A stretch of 64,000 nt of DNA from Virgisporangium aurantiacum (GCF_016863635.1 NZ_BOPG01000027.1:211013-275012), one strand, 5' to 3'; shown: positions 8,938 to 17,666, counted from the first letter of the stretch. Notes: generated by a model not told the origin, from the letters alone. Translations and numbers: made by a program.

Positions 8938-11016
8938 ATGGCACTTCGACGATGGCGGCCGTCATGGGCCGGTCTGCTCGCTGTCATCCTTGTCGTCCCA
9001 CCGGCGGCGATGGCCGGCGCGGTCCCGGCCGGCGCCGCACCGGCAACCGTCGCGGCCGACGAGGTGGCGCTCGTCCGCGTGCAACTGCCCACCGAGGCCA
9101 TGTTCCACGAACTGGTGGCCGCCGGGGCGGACATCGCCGGCCGACCGCGCTCCACCAACGGCGAGGTGCGCGCCGACATCGTCCTCACCGGTGCCGAACT
9201 GTCGGCCCTCACCGCGCGTGGGGCGCGGACGGTGCAGGTCGTGCAGCGGGCCGGCGACGGCACCGCCCGCTACCGGGCCAGCGTTCGCGGCGCGCGCTCG
9301 GCCGCGGCCGCCGACACGCTGCACTTCCTCCAGGCCTACTGGTGGACGAGCAACGGCCGCACCTTCCTGCAGACCCAGGTCGCGACGACCGCCACCGACG
9401 ACCCGGACGTCGAGATCACGGTCACCTGGCGCACGGCCGCCGGCGTCACCGGCTCGTTCGAGCTGTTCCGGTTCGAGGACGCCGACGAGTACCAGTACCA
9501 CGTGGCCCTTCCGCAGGAGTTGCCGGCGCAGCCCGTCCAGGTCACCGCGGTGTCCAGCCTCGGCGGCACGACGCGGCCGACGCGTCCCGCCGCGTGGCCC
9601 GGCTCGGCCCCGCCACCGCAGCCGAGCGGATACCAGCGGGACTTCATCGACGCCTACGCCACGCCGCTGGACGTCCAGGCCCGGATCAGGCGGCTCGGCC
9701 GGCAGTACCGCGACCTGGTCGACGTCATCGACCTGCCGAACCGCACGCAGGGCTACCGGCGTACCGCCGCCGTGCACGTCGGCGACCCGGCCGTCGCCGC
9801 GATCGTGGTCGAGTCGGTGCGGTTCGGAGATCAGAACGTCAACGGCATCCAGGTGCGTACGGTCGACCCGGGCGCGGCCGACCGTCCACTGAGCGCGCGC
9901 TTCCGCGACCGGGTGCTGACGGTGTCCCTGGCCACCGACGCCGCCGGCACGACGATCAGCACCACCGACCAGGTGGCGGCACTCATCAATGCCCGGTTCC
10001 CGGACCGGTTCCGCGCGTTCGTCGAAGACGGCTCGACCGGGCTGCCGATGCCGCTCACCGGTCCGGTGACGCTCGACGACGGGTTGGCCGGCGACGCTCC
10101 ACGGCGACCGTGGACGGTGCAGGCGCTGCGCATCGGCGTCCACCGCGACGGATCACGCACCGGTGTGCTCGTCTACTCGCAGGAGCACGCCCGCGAGTGG
10201 GCCACGCCGCTGGTGACGCTGGAGTTCGCCGAGCGGATGCTGGCCAACGCCCGCACCGACCCGGCCACCCGGCAACTGCTGGAGCGGGTGGACCTCTTCG
10301 TCATCCCGACGGTCAACCCGGACGGCGCCAACTACTCCTTCGCCGACTTCAACTTCCAGCGCAAGAACCTCGTCAACCACTGCACCGGAACCCAACGCGA
10401 TCCGCGCCTGCGCAACTCCTGGGGCGTCGACGTCAACCGCAACTACGCCGTCGGTTCCCTGTTCGACGGCTACACCGGCGCCAGCGCCAACTGTCTGTCC
10501 GGCACGTTCGCGGGACCCGCCGAGCAGTCCGAAGCGGAGAGCCGCAACGTTGTCGCGCTCGCCGAGGCACACCGCAACATCAAGTTCTCGATGAACGTGC
10601 ACAGCTACGGCGGCTACTTCATGTGGTCGCCGGGTGCGTACAAGGTGCCGGGACGGATCACGCTGCCCCGGCCGTCGATCGAGGAGGCCGCCTACTTCCT
10701 GAGCAGCGCCAAGCGGATCGTCGGCGCGATCGCGTCCGAGCGGGGGACGGTCACCTGGCCGTCGCAGACCGGGCCGGTGGCCGATGTGCTGTACTCGGCG
10801 GCCGGCAACTCGGCCGACCACCTGTACTACGAACTCGGCATCACCGCGTGGAACTTCGAGATCGGCAACGACCTCTGGAATCCGGAGACGGCCGAGTGGG
10901 AGGGCGTCGGCTTCCAACCGCCGTTCCCGGAGGCGCACGCCGAGGCGATGGAGTACGCCGGCGGACTCGTCGAGCTGATGCGGATAGCCGGCGAGTTCCC
11001 GGCCGACCGGGTCTGA
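8938..11016 (+). CDS. Secreted M14 family zinc carboxypeptidase
   Basis: A 692-residue exported enzyme. ATG at 8938 follows GGGAGG at a good distance and opens a signal peptide (MALRRWRPSWAGLLAVILVV, then an AGAAPA-type cleavage region). The peptidase domain shows the zinc ligands HxxE in SQEHAREW and the third histidine in MNVHSYGG, substrate-binding residues in DVNRNY, and the general-base glutamate in AWNFEIGN. About 350 residues of beta-rich sequence precede it, longer than a usual propeptide, so a separate binding domain is possible. Expected role: extracellular removal of C-terminal residues from peptides. Confidence 0.9.
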   Translation: MALRRWRPSWAGLLAVILVVPPAAMAGAVPAGAAPATVAADEVALVRVQLPTEAMFHELVAAGADIAGRPRSTNGEVRADIVLTGAELSALTARGARTVQVVQRAGDGTARYRASVRGARSAAAADTLHFLQAYWWTSNGRTFLQTQVATTATDDPDVEITVTWRTAAGVTGSFELFRFEDADEYQYHVALPQELPAQPVQVTAVSSLGGTTRPTRPAAWPGSAPPPQPSGYQRDFIDAYATPLDVQARIRRLGRQYRDLVDVIDLPNRTQGYRRTAAVHVGDPAVAAIVVESVRFGDQNVNGIQVRTVDPGAADRPLSARFRDRVLTVSLATDAAGTTISTTDQVAALINARFPDRFRAFVEDGSTGLPMPLTGPVTLDDGLAGDAPRRPWTVQALRIGVHRDGSRTGVLVYSQEHAREWATPLVTLEFAERMLANARTDPATRQLLERVDLFVIPTVNPDGANYSFADFNFQRKNLVNHCTGTQRDPRLRNSWGVDVNRNYAVGSLFDGYTGASANCLSGTFAGPAEQSEAESRNVVALAEAHRNIKFSMNVHSYGGYFMWSPGAYKVPGRITLPRPSIEEAAYFLSSAKRIVGAIASERGTVTWPSQTGPVADVLYSAAGNSADHLYYELGITAWNFEIGNDLWNPETAEWEGVGFQPPFPEAHAEAMEYAGGLVELMRIAGEFPADRV

Positions 11017-11042
11017 GGCATTGCGTGGATAGCCCCGCGTTC

Positions 11043-11799
11043 TCACGTCGCTGCGATCCGATCCAGGAGGAACCGGACCGTGGCGTCGATGACGTCGTCG
11101 AAGTGCCGGCCGTTGCCGGGGTAGTGGAACGCATGCTCGGCATGGTCGTACTCGAGCAGTGTGCACTCGTTGCCGGCCAGCACCATCGCGTCCCGGAACC
11201 GCCGTACGTGGTCGATCGGCTCGACCTCGTCGGCGGTTCCGTGCTGGATCAGCATCGGCGGACTGCCCGGCCGCACGAACTCGATCAGCGAGTAGTCGAT
11301 TGCCCGTCCCGCCGCGATGCCGGCCCGCTGTTCGATGGAGCGCCGGACCTCCGGCGGGAAGGCGAGCAGGTCCAGGCCCGCCGGGTTGAGGGCCACGACG
11401 GCCGCGACGCCGGGGTCGGTCATCGCGGCGAGGAGCGCGAGATGCGCGCCGGCCGAACTGCCACCCGAGGCCAGACACTGTTTCTCGAGACCGCGGAGCG
11501 CGGCCAGTCTCCTGACATGCACGACCGCCCGCCGGACGTCGCTGACGCAGTCGTCGATGCCCGCGGCACCCTGACCGAGCAACCGATACCCGGCAGACGC
11601 GGCGAAGATCCCGCGTGCCGCCAGCTCACGGCAGTGCGGGGGCCAGCCCGTCGGCTGAACCCGTGCGCAGCGCGCCGCCGTGGAACAGGACGATGCCGGC
11701 CGCGAGCCGCGCACCGTCGGCCGGCTCGAAGACCAGCAGGGGCAGTTCACCGCCGTCGCCGGTCTCGTAGACCGTCGACGACTCGCGACAGGCCGTCAT
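11043..11799 (-). pseudogene. Alpha/beta hydrolase (acetyl-esterase type) with one-base frameshift
   Basis: Two minus-strand frames together give one alpha/beta hydrolase. The N-terminal part starts at ATG 11799 (MTACRESSTVYETGD), has GGAGG upstream and contains the oxyanion motif LFHGGALRTGS. The second frame carries the nucleophile GGSSAG, Asp in HGTADEV and His in HAEHAF, ending at 11043. The frames meet at a run of five G (11638-11642). Removing one base restores LAPHCRELAARG, exactly the family's usual continuation. Either a real frameshift that kills the gene or a sequencing error in the homopolymer. It diverges from the intact hydrolase at 11846. Confidence 0.75.
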
Positions 11800-11845
11800 G
11801 AACGGCACATCCTCCCATGGTCCGCGCGTCGGCGACACTGTGCTG

Positions 11846-12694
11846 ATGACTGATGCCGTGTACGCCGACGACGGTTGCAAGCTGTGGGCGCAGCGCCTCG
11901 GAGCCGGCCCACCCCTGGTGCTGTGCCACGGTGGTCCGGGCCTGTGGGACACCTTCACCGACCTCGGTGACCGGCTGGCCGGCGTCGCCCGGGTGGTTCG
12001 CTGGGACCAGCGTGGCTGCGGCCGATCGGACCGGCGCGGCCCCTACACCGTCGCCCGGACGATGGCCGACCTCGACGCCGTCCGCGAACAGCTCGCGGGA
12101 CCGCGCATGGTGCTGCTCGGCCACTCCTTCGGTGCCACCCTCGCGCTGCGGTACGCGCTGGCCCACCCGGACCGCGTCAGCGCACTGATCTACGTCTCCG
12201 GCACGGGCATCGACGCCGAACGGGCCTGGAACCCCGTCTACCAACGGAATCTGCGGACCGGGCTCGGCACCCGCCTGGCGCGGTGGGAGGAGCTCGACAG
12301 CCGCGACCGGACCCCGGACGAGGATCGGGAATGGGCGATCCTGCAATGGTCCGCCGACTTCGCCGACCGCGACCGGGCACCGCGGCTGGCCGAGCGGATG
12401 GCCACACCGTGGCTGGGCATCAACTACGACTGCCACGCCGGCCTGAGCGCCGATGACAAGCGGTATCTGCGGACCACCGACGTGGCCGCGCAGTGCCGAA
12501 CCCTGACGGTTCCGACCCTGATCCTGCACGGTGACCGCGACATCCGCCCGACGTCGGCGGTCGACTCGCTGCACCGGGCCCTGCCGAACAGCACGCTCGT
12601 CACCCTGGCCGGCGTCGGCCACGTGCCATGGCTGGAAGCCGCCGACCAGTTCTCCGCGGCCGTCACGGATTTCATGGTCCGCAGCGGTCAGTGA
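11846..12694 (+). CDS. Alpha/beta hydrolase, proline iminopeptidase-like
   Basis: A 282-residue alpha/beta hydrolase. It has the oxyanion motif CHGGPGLWD, the WDQRGCGRSDRRG loop typical of proline iminopeptidase-like enzymes, the nucleophile elbow GHSFGA, Asp in HGDRDIRP and the final His in GVGHVPW. ATG at 11846 is chosen because MTDAVYADDG begins the domain; an upstream ATG (11798) would overlap the divergent gene's start. No signal peptide. Substrate unknown (small peptide or ester). It is divergent from a frameshifted hydrolase with only 46 bases between starts. Confidence 0.83.
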   Translation: MTDAVYADDGCKLWAQRLGAGPPLVLCHGGPGLWDTFTDLGDRLAGVARVVRWDQRGCGRSDRRGPYTVARTMADLDAVREQLAGPRMVLLGHSFGATLALRYALAHPDRVSALIYVSGTGIDAERAWNPVYQRNLRTGLGTRLARWEELDSRDRTPDEDREWAILQWSADFADRDRAPRLAERMATPWLGINYDCHAGLSADDKRYLRTTDVAAQCRTLTVPTLILHGDRDIRPTSAVDSLHRALPNSTLVTLAGVGHVPWLEAADQFSAAVTDFMVRSGQ

Positions 12695-12705
12695 CCCGAC
12701 CCGGG

Positions 12706-13728
12706 CTATTCGGCCCGGGCCGCCGTGGCGTCGGGTGCCGGGACGTCAGCCGCTGCCGGCGACTCGGCAGGGGCGGGCGCCGCGGGGGACACGGGGGACA
12801 CGGGGGACACGGACCGCGCGTCCGCGGTCGCCCGCGTCAACGGCGGTACCGAGCCGGACGGGTCGGCGCGGTACTCGGCGAAGGTCCGTTCCCGCCCGTA
12901 GCGCCGCTTCAGCAACAGGTAGGTGGTGATGGCCGCCGGGCCGAAGAAGATCTGCGCCGGCGTCACGATGTTGGTGCTGCCGCGGGTGAACTCGCTGATG
13001 ATCAGCGGCGCGACGGTCGGCGCGATCGACCCGAAGACCGCGATCACCCCGATGGCCGTGCGGGCCGCCTTCGGCCCGTACGCCTTGAACGCGGCCATCG
13101 TGAACAACGCGTAGACGAGCAGGTCGCCGAGGCCGATGTTGGCTTCGAAGATCCCGGTGCGCATGCCCATCGACGGGTTGAGCGGCTTGCCGATGAACGC
13201 GTCGGCCAGCCGCACGGTGAAGCTGACGAACATCAGGTCGTAGAAGCCGAGCGTCACCGCGAACCAGGCGACGTGCTGGAGCCGCATGCCGCCCTGGACG
13301 TAGAGGTTGGCCACCGCGACCGCGGTCAGCAGCACCAGGGTGCTGTTCATGACCATGAACAGCTGCCAGCCCTCGACGGTGCCGAGCATGTTCTGGGCGA
13401 CCCAGATCTCCGCGCCGATGAGCAGACCGATCGCCGGCCAGAGCAGCTGCCGGGGAACGACCGTGCGGTATCCGATGGACAGGGCCGCGGCGAACGTCAC
13501 GATCAGGAAGCCGGTCAGGGCCCACCGCGGCAGGACGACGTAGAGCAGCGGCAGCCCGATGATGAAGATGTACAGCACGGCGATGTCGCGGCCGTTGAAC
13601 ACGCCGACCGGTGGCCGTTCCATCCGGATCCGTCGCAGCACCACGAGCGCCATGACGCAGACGGCCATGACGGCGATGAGCGTGACGGGCGTCGCGAACA
13701 GCGTCTGCGGCACCATGAGATCGAGCAT
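12706..13728 (-). CDS. Putative presenilin-like GxGD intramembrane aspartyl protease
   Basis: A 340-residue protein with about nine hydrophobic spans and a Ser/Pro/Ala-rich cytoplasmic-type tail (about 285-340). One span carries GFYDLMF (Tyr163-Asp164). The next but one carries IGLGDLLVYALF (Gly199-Leu-Gly-Asp202), closely resembling the TM7 GLGDFIFYS motif of presenilins. A later span has GPAAI (264-266) where presenilin/SPP proteases have PAL. These are the two catalytic aspartates and the third motif of A22-type proteases in the right order. This assignment is my inference from motifs. It lies 15 bases after an AMP-ligase gene and near a 30-residue peptide gene, which suggests a peptide substrate. 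Confidence 0.6.
   Translation of the reverse strand: MLDLMVPQTLFATPVTLIAVMAVCVMALVVLRRIRMERPPVGVFNGRDIAVLYIFIIGLPLLYVVLPRWALTGFLIVTFAAALSIGYRTVVPRQLLWPAIGLLIGAEIWVAQNMLGTVEGWQLFMVMNSTLVLLTAVAVANLYVQGGMRLQHVAWFAVTLGFYDLMFVSFTVRLADAFIGKPLNPSMGMRTGIFEANIGLGDLLVYALFTMAAFKAYGPKAARTAIGVIAVFGSIAPTVAPLIISEFTRGSTNIVTPAQIFFGPAAITTYLLLKRRYGRERTFAEYRADPSGSVPPLTRATADARSVSPVSPVSPAAPAPAESPAAADVPAPDATAARAE
12784..12810. repeat. Three tandem 9-bp units inside the tail of the membrane protease gene
   Basis: Three perfect copies of GGGGGACAC lie in frame in the 3' part of the 12706-13728 gene and encode repeated Ser-Pro-Val. The tail they encode is low-complexity, so copy-number change would be tolerated. Confidence 0.85.
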
Positions 13729-13743
13729 CGTTCCGGCCTCCGA

Positions 13744-15201
13744 TCAGTACGCGCGGGTGGTGAAGGTGGACTCGATGAGATCGGCGCGGACCGCGCGCAG
13801 GGCCGTCGCCTCGTCGTCGGCGACGATGCGCAGCTCCACGTCGAGCCCGCGATCGGCCAGGTGGGTGGTCACCGCGTCGGCACCGAAACCGTCCACTGTG
13901 GAGTGTGGCAGGGTGAGCCCGAGGCGTCCGTCGTCCAGGACCTCGGCGCGGAACCGCGCCGGCCACGGTCTGGTCGGCAGCGCCTCCAGCGCCTCCACCA
14001 GGTCCCGGGTCGTCGCGCCGGCGGCGCGGCTACCGGCGCCGGCTGCGCGGCCACCGGTGGCCGCCCCGCGGGGCAGGCCCTCGAACTTGCCGAGGATCAG
14101 CGAGGTGGCCGGCGTGCCGGCCAGGTCGCAGCCGAGCGGACCGTCGGGCAGCACGCGGACCAGGTCGCGGGTGTCGTAGCGGAAGACCGGCATGCATTCG
14201 CGGTACGGGTAGTAGGGCGTGATGACCACCGTGCCGAGTTCGCCCGCGGTGGCGGGTTCGCCGGTCGCCACCGACAGCACCTCGACGTGACCGGTGTTGA
14301 GATCGTGGTGCAGGTGCCCGAGGTTGCAGCTGCGACCGGTGACGGGCAGCACCTCGGTCATCGCGAACGTGTCGTTGATGTTCGGCGTGCCGAACGTCTC
14401 GCGCGCGGCGGCGGCCAGCGCGGTGGAGAGCACCTCGCCGCCGGTGTCGACGCGGCGCAGCCGGAATTCGGCCGGACCCACGCCGCGGCGGGCGGCCGCC
14501 TTGATGAGCAGCGCCAGGTACGACGGGTACGTGGCCAGGATCGTCGGCTTCCCGTGCAGCATCGCGTCGAGCGCCTCGTCGGGCGGTACCAGTCCGACCA
14601 CGTCGGCCCGGGCGCCGGCCAGCCGGCAGACGCCGACATCCTGCTGCACCGCGGCGGTGGCGCGCGAACTGAGGCAGACCTGCATCGCGTCGGTCGGGCC
14701 GATCTCGCCACGCAGGATCCCGGACAGGGCCGCGAACGCGGGCCACATGCTCGCCTCGTACCGCGACAACCAGATCTCGACCGGCGCGCCGGTCGAGCCG
14801 GTGGTGCGGGTGGAGATCACCGGCGTCGAGCCCGCGCACAGGAAGGCGCGCGGCTCGGCCACCAGATCGGCCTTGACCGTCAGCGGTAGCTCGCCGAGGT
14901 TGTCGACGGTGAGCCGCCGCGGGTCGACGCCCGCGGCGGCGAACCGCTGCGCGTAGAACGGTGAGACGTTGACCAGGCGGCGCGCGGTGCGACGCAGGGC
15001 GCGTTCGGTGAGGTCGCGGCGGACTGTCGGGTCCGCGAACGGACCGTCGACCAACTGTCCGACGTCGTCGCCCGGTTCGCCGAACTCCCGCAGGGTCGCA
15101 AGAGCGTCATCGACGAGGCCGGTCAGAACGCCGACGTTCAACGGCCGGCCCCAGACCATTGCCAGTGCCAGCCGCAACTGCCGTACACCTGTTTCGAACA
15201 C
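13744..15201 (-). CDS. PaaK/CapK-like AMP-forming acyl ligase
   Basis: A 485-residue adenylate-forming enzyme of the phenylacetate-CoA ligase/CapK family. It has the phosphate-binding loop STRTTGSTGAP (about 130-140), the adenine region (DTGGEVLS), NDTFAMTEVLP, and the hinge region FRYDTRDLVRVLP followed by SLILGKFEG. Such enzymes activate a carboxylate as an acyl-AMP and pass it to CoA or another acceptor. No typical phenylacetate degradation genes are nearby. It sits between a 30-residue peptide gene (48 bases upstream) and the GxGD-type membrane protein (15 bases downstream), so the substrate may be the peptide or a group added to it; that is inference. Confidence 0.8.
   Translation of the reverse strand: MFETGVRQLRLALAMVWGRPLNVGVLTGLVDDALATLREFGEPGDDVGQLVDGPFADPTVRRDLTERALRRTARRLVNVSPFYAQRFAAAGVDPRRLTVDNLGELPLTVKADLVAEPRAFLCAGSTPVISTRTTGSTGAPVEIWLSRYEASMWPAFAALSGILRGEIGPTDAMQVCLSSRATAAVQQDVGVCRLAGARADVVGLVPPDEALDAMLHGKPTILATYPSYLALLIKAAARRGVGPAEFRLRRVDTGGEVLSTALAAAARETFGTPNINDTFAMTEVLPVTGRSCNLGHLHHDLNTGHVEVLSVATGEPATAGELGTVVITPYYPYRECMPVFRYDTRDLVRVLPDGPLGCDLAGTPATSLILGKFEGLPRGAATGGRAAGAGSRAAGATTRDLVEALEALPTRPWPARFRAEVLDDGRLGLTLPHSTVDGFGADAVTTHLADRGLDVELRIVADDEATALRAVRADLIESTFTTRAY
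13891..13903. repeat. Iterated palindrome GTCCACWGTGGAC, copy 2
   Basis: GTCCACTGTGGAG inside the PaaK-like gene, one mismatch from the perfect form. Confidence 0.75.
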
Positions 15202-15249
15202 CGTGCCCTCCCTGGGCTCCGTTCCGTTCGTGTGCGCAATTGGATCGGG

Positions 15250-15342
15250 TCAGGAACCGCCGCCACACGCTGCGAAAAGCACCGCCGACATTGAACCCAT
15301 CACGTACCGGACATGCTTGGCACTTACGATGAGAGCCGTCAT
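15250..15342 (-). CDS. 30-residue peptide gene, possible lipoprotein-like prepeptide
   Basis: A tiny reading frame starting MTALIVSAKHVRYV and ending FAACGGGS. It is preceded by the purine-rich AAGGAGAGGGGG six to twelve bases before the ATG, one of the stronger ribosome binding sites in the window. The peptide has a basic segment (KHVR), a hydrophobic stretch (VMGSMSAVLFAA) and a lipobox-like AAC followed only by GGGS. It could be a minimal prelipoprotein or pheromone-like precursor. It lies between a cupredoxin gene and an AMP-ligase gene on the same strand. No family recognised. The frame, ribosome site and context support a real gene; the function is unknown. Confidence 0.55.
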   Translation of the reverse strand: MTALIVSAKHVRYVMGSMSAVLFAACGGGS

Positions 15343-15410
15343 TTTGCACCCCCTCTCCTTGTGCGTCGGGCCGGCGACGGTGTACCGAGGCCGGAATTCG
15401 GGGGCAGCCG

Positions 15411-15794
15411 CTATTCGGTCACGATGATGGTGAGATTCATCGGTTGATGCAGCTGGCAGGTGATGTGGTACGTCCCCGGCGTGTTCCACGGCCCGGACAC
15501 GAACGTGTCACCGGTCTCGGAGCTGAACAGGCCACGCTCACCCAGGTTCGGCGCGCCCGGTTCGGGCGCTATCCGACCCTGGTCACCCGGGCCGATGACG
15601 TGCAGCCAGGTGGAGTCGTTGTAGAAGACGATCGACCCACCACGCGGGATCGTGATGGTCTGCGGACCGGTGAACTTCTCGTGCTCCATCCCGACGGTGC
15701 CGGCCGGGGCCCGTTCCGGAGCACTGACCGCCGACGGGAGGAAAAGACCCGCGGCCACCAGCGCGGCGCCGATCAGAATTCTCGGGAACCTCAT
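15411..15794 (-). CDS. Secreted cupredoxin (type 1 copper protein)
   Basis: A 127-residue exported blue-copper-type protein. A signal peptide (MRFPRILIGAALVAAGLF) is followed by a plastocyanin-like beta barrel. Type 1 copper ligands are visible as His65 (WLH), Cys113 (ITC), His116 (QLH) and Met119 (QPM), in the C-x2-H-x2-M spacing of the family. ATG at 15794 is chosen for its upstream GAGGG; a GTG at 15812 lacks a site. It probably carries electrons to or from the multicopper oxidase encoded just upstream, outside the membrane. Confidence 0.85.
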   Translation of the reverse strand: MRFPRILIGAALVAAGLFLPSAVSAPERAPAGTVGMEHEKFTGPQTITIPRGGSIVFYNDSTWLHVIGPGDQGRIAPEPGAPNLGERGLFSSETGDTFVSGPWNTPGTYHITCQLHQPMNLTIIVTE

Positions 15795-15985
15795 TCGTTG
15801 CCCTCGCTTCACGAGCGATGCATTTCGATGTGTGGTAACGAATGTACCGAGGGGTGTCCACCTACTGAAATCAGCTTATTGACGATTACGAAACCCGGTT
15901 GGCGGTTGCCATTGCAGTCGCGGGGGAGTAGGGATCGCCGGAAGTCGATCTCCATTCATCGGGGTATTTCAATGGCTTGATCGGG

Positions 15986-17410
15986 TCAATCTGGATGATT
16001 GTCGCCAGGGCCACCAATCCGGTATGGCGCGGAAACACCGATGTAAGAAAGATGGGCAATTAGTCCAGTCGATGAATGGGTCAGGTTATGGCAGTGATCC
16101 ATCCAGATGCCTGGATTGTCCGCGACGAACGCGATGACGTATGTGGAGCCTTTCTGCACGTCCAGCGAGTCCGTCCACCATGGACTGCCCGTGGCCCGCA
16201 CCCCGTTGCGTTCGAGCACGACGGCGTGATGTCCGTGCAGGTGCATCGGATGCAGCGAGCCGAAATTGTTGCGAATCGTCATCACCACGACGTCGCCTTC
16301 GGCCACCATGAACATCGGCACGTCCGGGTAGAGCCGCCCGTTCACCGTCCACCAACTGGCGAGCCGGCCGTCGACGAAGCCCAGCCGGCGGTCGACAACA
16401 TACCGGAACCGCCGGTCCGGTCGGGTCGGGTCGAACCCGATCGGGGCCGGCCGACCGTAGGACAGGAAGTCGACGTTGCCTTCCAGCGCCCGCACCGGTG
16501 ACACGTCCGCCGTCGGTGGGCCGATCGCCAGGGCGGCACCGACACCGAAGTCGACCCGCACCGCCGGGCCGTCCGCGGGCAGGGTCAGCGCGAGGTCGAC
16601 CCGGCCGCCGCCGGCCAGGACCACGGTCTTGTCGCGGACCTCCGGCGGCTCGACGACGTCCCGCCCGTCCAGCGCCAGGACCCGGTAGGCGGCGCCGGCC
16701 ACCGACACGATGATCGACGCGAACTCCGTGTTGACCACCCGCACCCGCACCGACGTCCCGGCGGCCGCGGGCGCCCGCTGCATCCCGGTGCGCCCGGAAA
16801 CGGTGCCCAGCCCGCGGTACGAGTGGACGACGGCCACCACGTCGTCGATCGCGGCGACATCCGCCACCGGCCGTGGGGCGACCACGAGCGCGCCGAACAG
16901 CCCGCCCGGCACCTGCACGCTGGAGTGCTGGTGTGAGTGGTACCAGTAGGTGCCGGCGTCCTCGACCCGGAACCGGTACACGTGCCGCTTCCCGGGTCGC
17001 ACCGCGTCCTGGGTCACCCCGGCGACCCCGTCCTCGGCGTTGGGCACGTCGACTCCGTGCCAGTGCAGGCTGGTGCCGGCGCGGATCGATTCGTTGACCA
17101 GCGTCACCTCGACGAGGTCGCCCTGCACCGCCCGGATCGTCGGGCCGGGGGACTGGTGGTCCAGCGTGTACCCGTCGATCCGTTCGCCGGTGGCCAGCGT
17201 GAACCGCTCCTGCCGGGCGGTCAGGGTGACGGTCACGTCCGGCGCGGCGGTCCGGTCACCGGAGAGATCGGCGACGCTGACCGTGCCGTGGTGGTTCGCG
17301 TGGTCCCGGGGTCCCGGCCCGCCACCGAGGTCGACGTGACCCATGTCCATGACCGAGTACGAGCCGGGTAGCAGGCTGTCGAACCACAACCAGCCGGGAA
17401 CCGCCAGCAC
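15986..17410 (-). CDS. Multicopper oxidase
   Basis: At least 474 residues with all four copper motifs in order: HWHG, YWYHSHQH, HPMHLHGHH and DHCHNLTH. The position of the axial type-1 ligand is Leu (HCHNLTHSSTGL) rather than Met, as in high-potential laccases. GTG at 17410 is the first usual start, but the same frame stays open upstream to about 17638. That extension encodes a basic run (RRRFRRR) and completes a hydrophobic segment (TAIVAAVTVAVLAVPGWLWF), so the true N-terminus may lie further up and use a rare start. Laccase-like oxidation of phenols or metals outside the membrane is expected. Confidence 0.85.
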   Translation of the reverse strand: MLAVPGWLWFDSLLPGSYSVMDMGHVDLGGGPGPRDHANHHGTVSVADLSGDRTAAPDVTVTLTARQERFTLATGERIDGYTLDHQSPGPTIRAVQGDLVEVTLVNESIRAGTSLHWHGVDVPNAEDGVAGVTQDAVRPGKRHVYRFRVEDAGTYWYHSHQHSSVQVPGGLFGALVVAPRPVADVAAIDDVVAVVHSYRGLGTVSGRTGMQRAPAAAGTSVRVRVVNTEFASIIVSVAGAAYRVLALDGRDVVEPPEVRDKTVVLAGGGRVDLALTLPADGPAVRVDFGVGAALAIGPPTADVSPVRALEGNVDFLSYGRPAPIGFDPTRPDRRFRYVVDRRLGFVDGRLASWWTVNGRLYPDVPMFMVAEGDVVVMTIRNNFGSLHPMHLHGHHAVVLERNGVRATGSPWWTDSLDVQKGSTYVIAFVADNPGIWMDHCHNLTHSSTGLIAHLSYIGVSAPYRIGGPGDNHPD

Positions 17411-17666
17411 CGCGACGGTGACCGCCGCGACGATCGCCGTGCGCCGCCGGAACCGGCGACGGCCTGCGGGAGGCTCCGGCTCGCCGGCGCCACGTGCCTG
17501 CGACTGCGCGGCGGCCGCGCGCGCCTGCGGTTGGCCGCCGGCGCCACGCGCCGCGCTGCGGATGAGGCGGCCGATCGATCTCAGGCCGTCGAGGTACGGG
17601 GCGACTGTCGACCTCCATGGATCGGCTGCGACGCCATGCTACGGGCCGGCCCGTCCACCCCCGCTG
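17411..17666 (-). other. Open region upstream of the multicopper oxidase, likely missing N-terminus
   Basis: No separate gene is seen. The multicopper oxidase frame continues through this stretch to a TAG at about 17639-17641 and includes DGLRSIGRLIRSAARG and RRRFRRRTAIVAAV, which read as a cytoplasmic basic leader plus membrane anchor. It contains no ATG, GTG or TTG in frame before 17410; a CTG at 17584 is the nearest rare start. A GGAGG at 17612-17616 stands before an in-frame GTC. Confidence 0.4.

Noticed and set aside
12628..14889. Plus-strand frame of 753 codons opposite the GxGD and PaaK-like genes
   Set aside because: Composition typical of an antisense shadow in high-GC DNA; the minus-strand frames carry real motifs.
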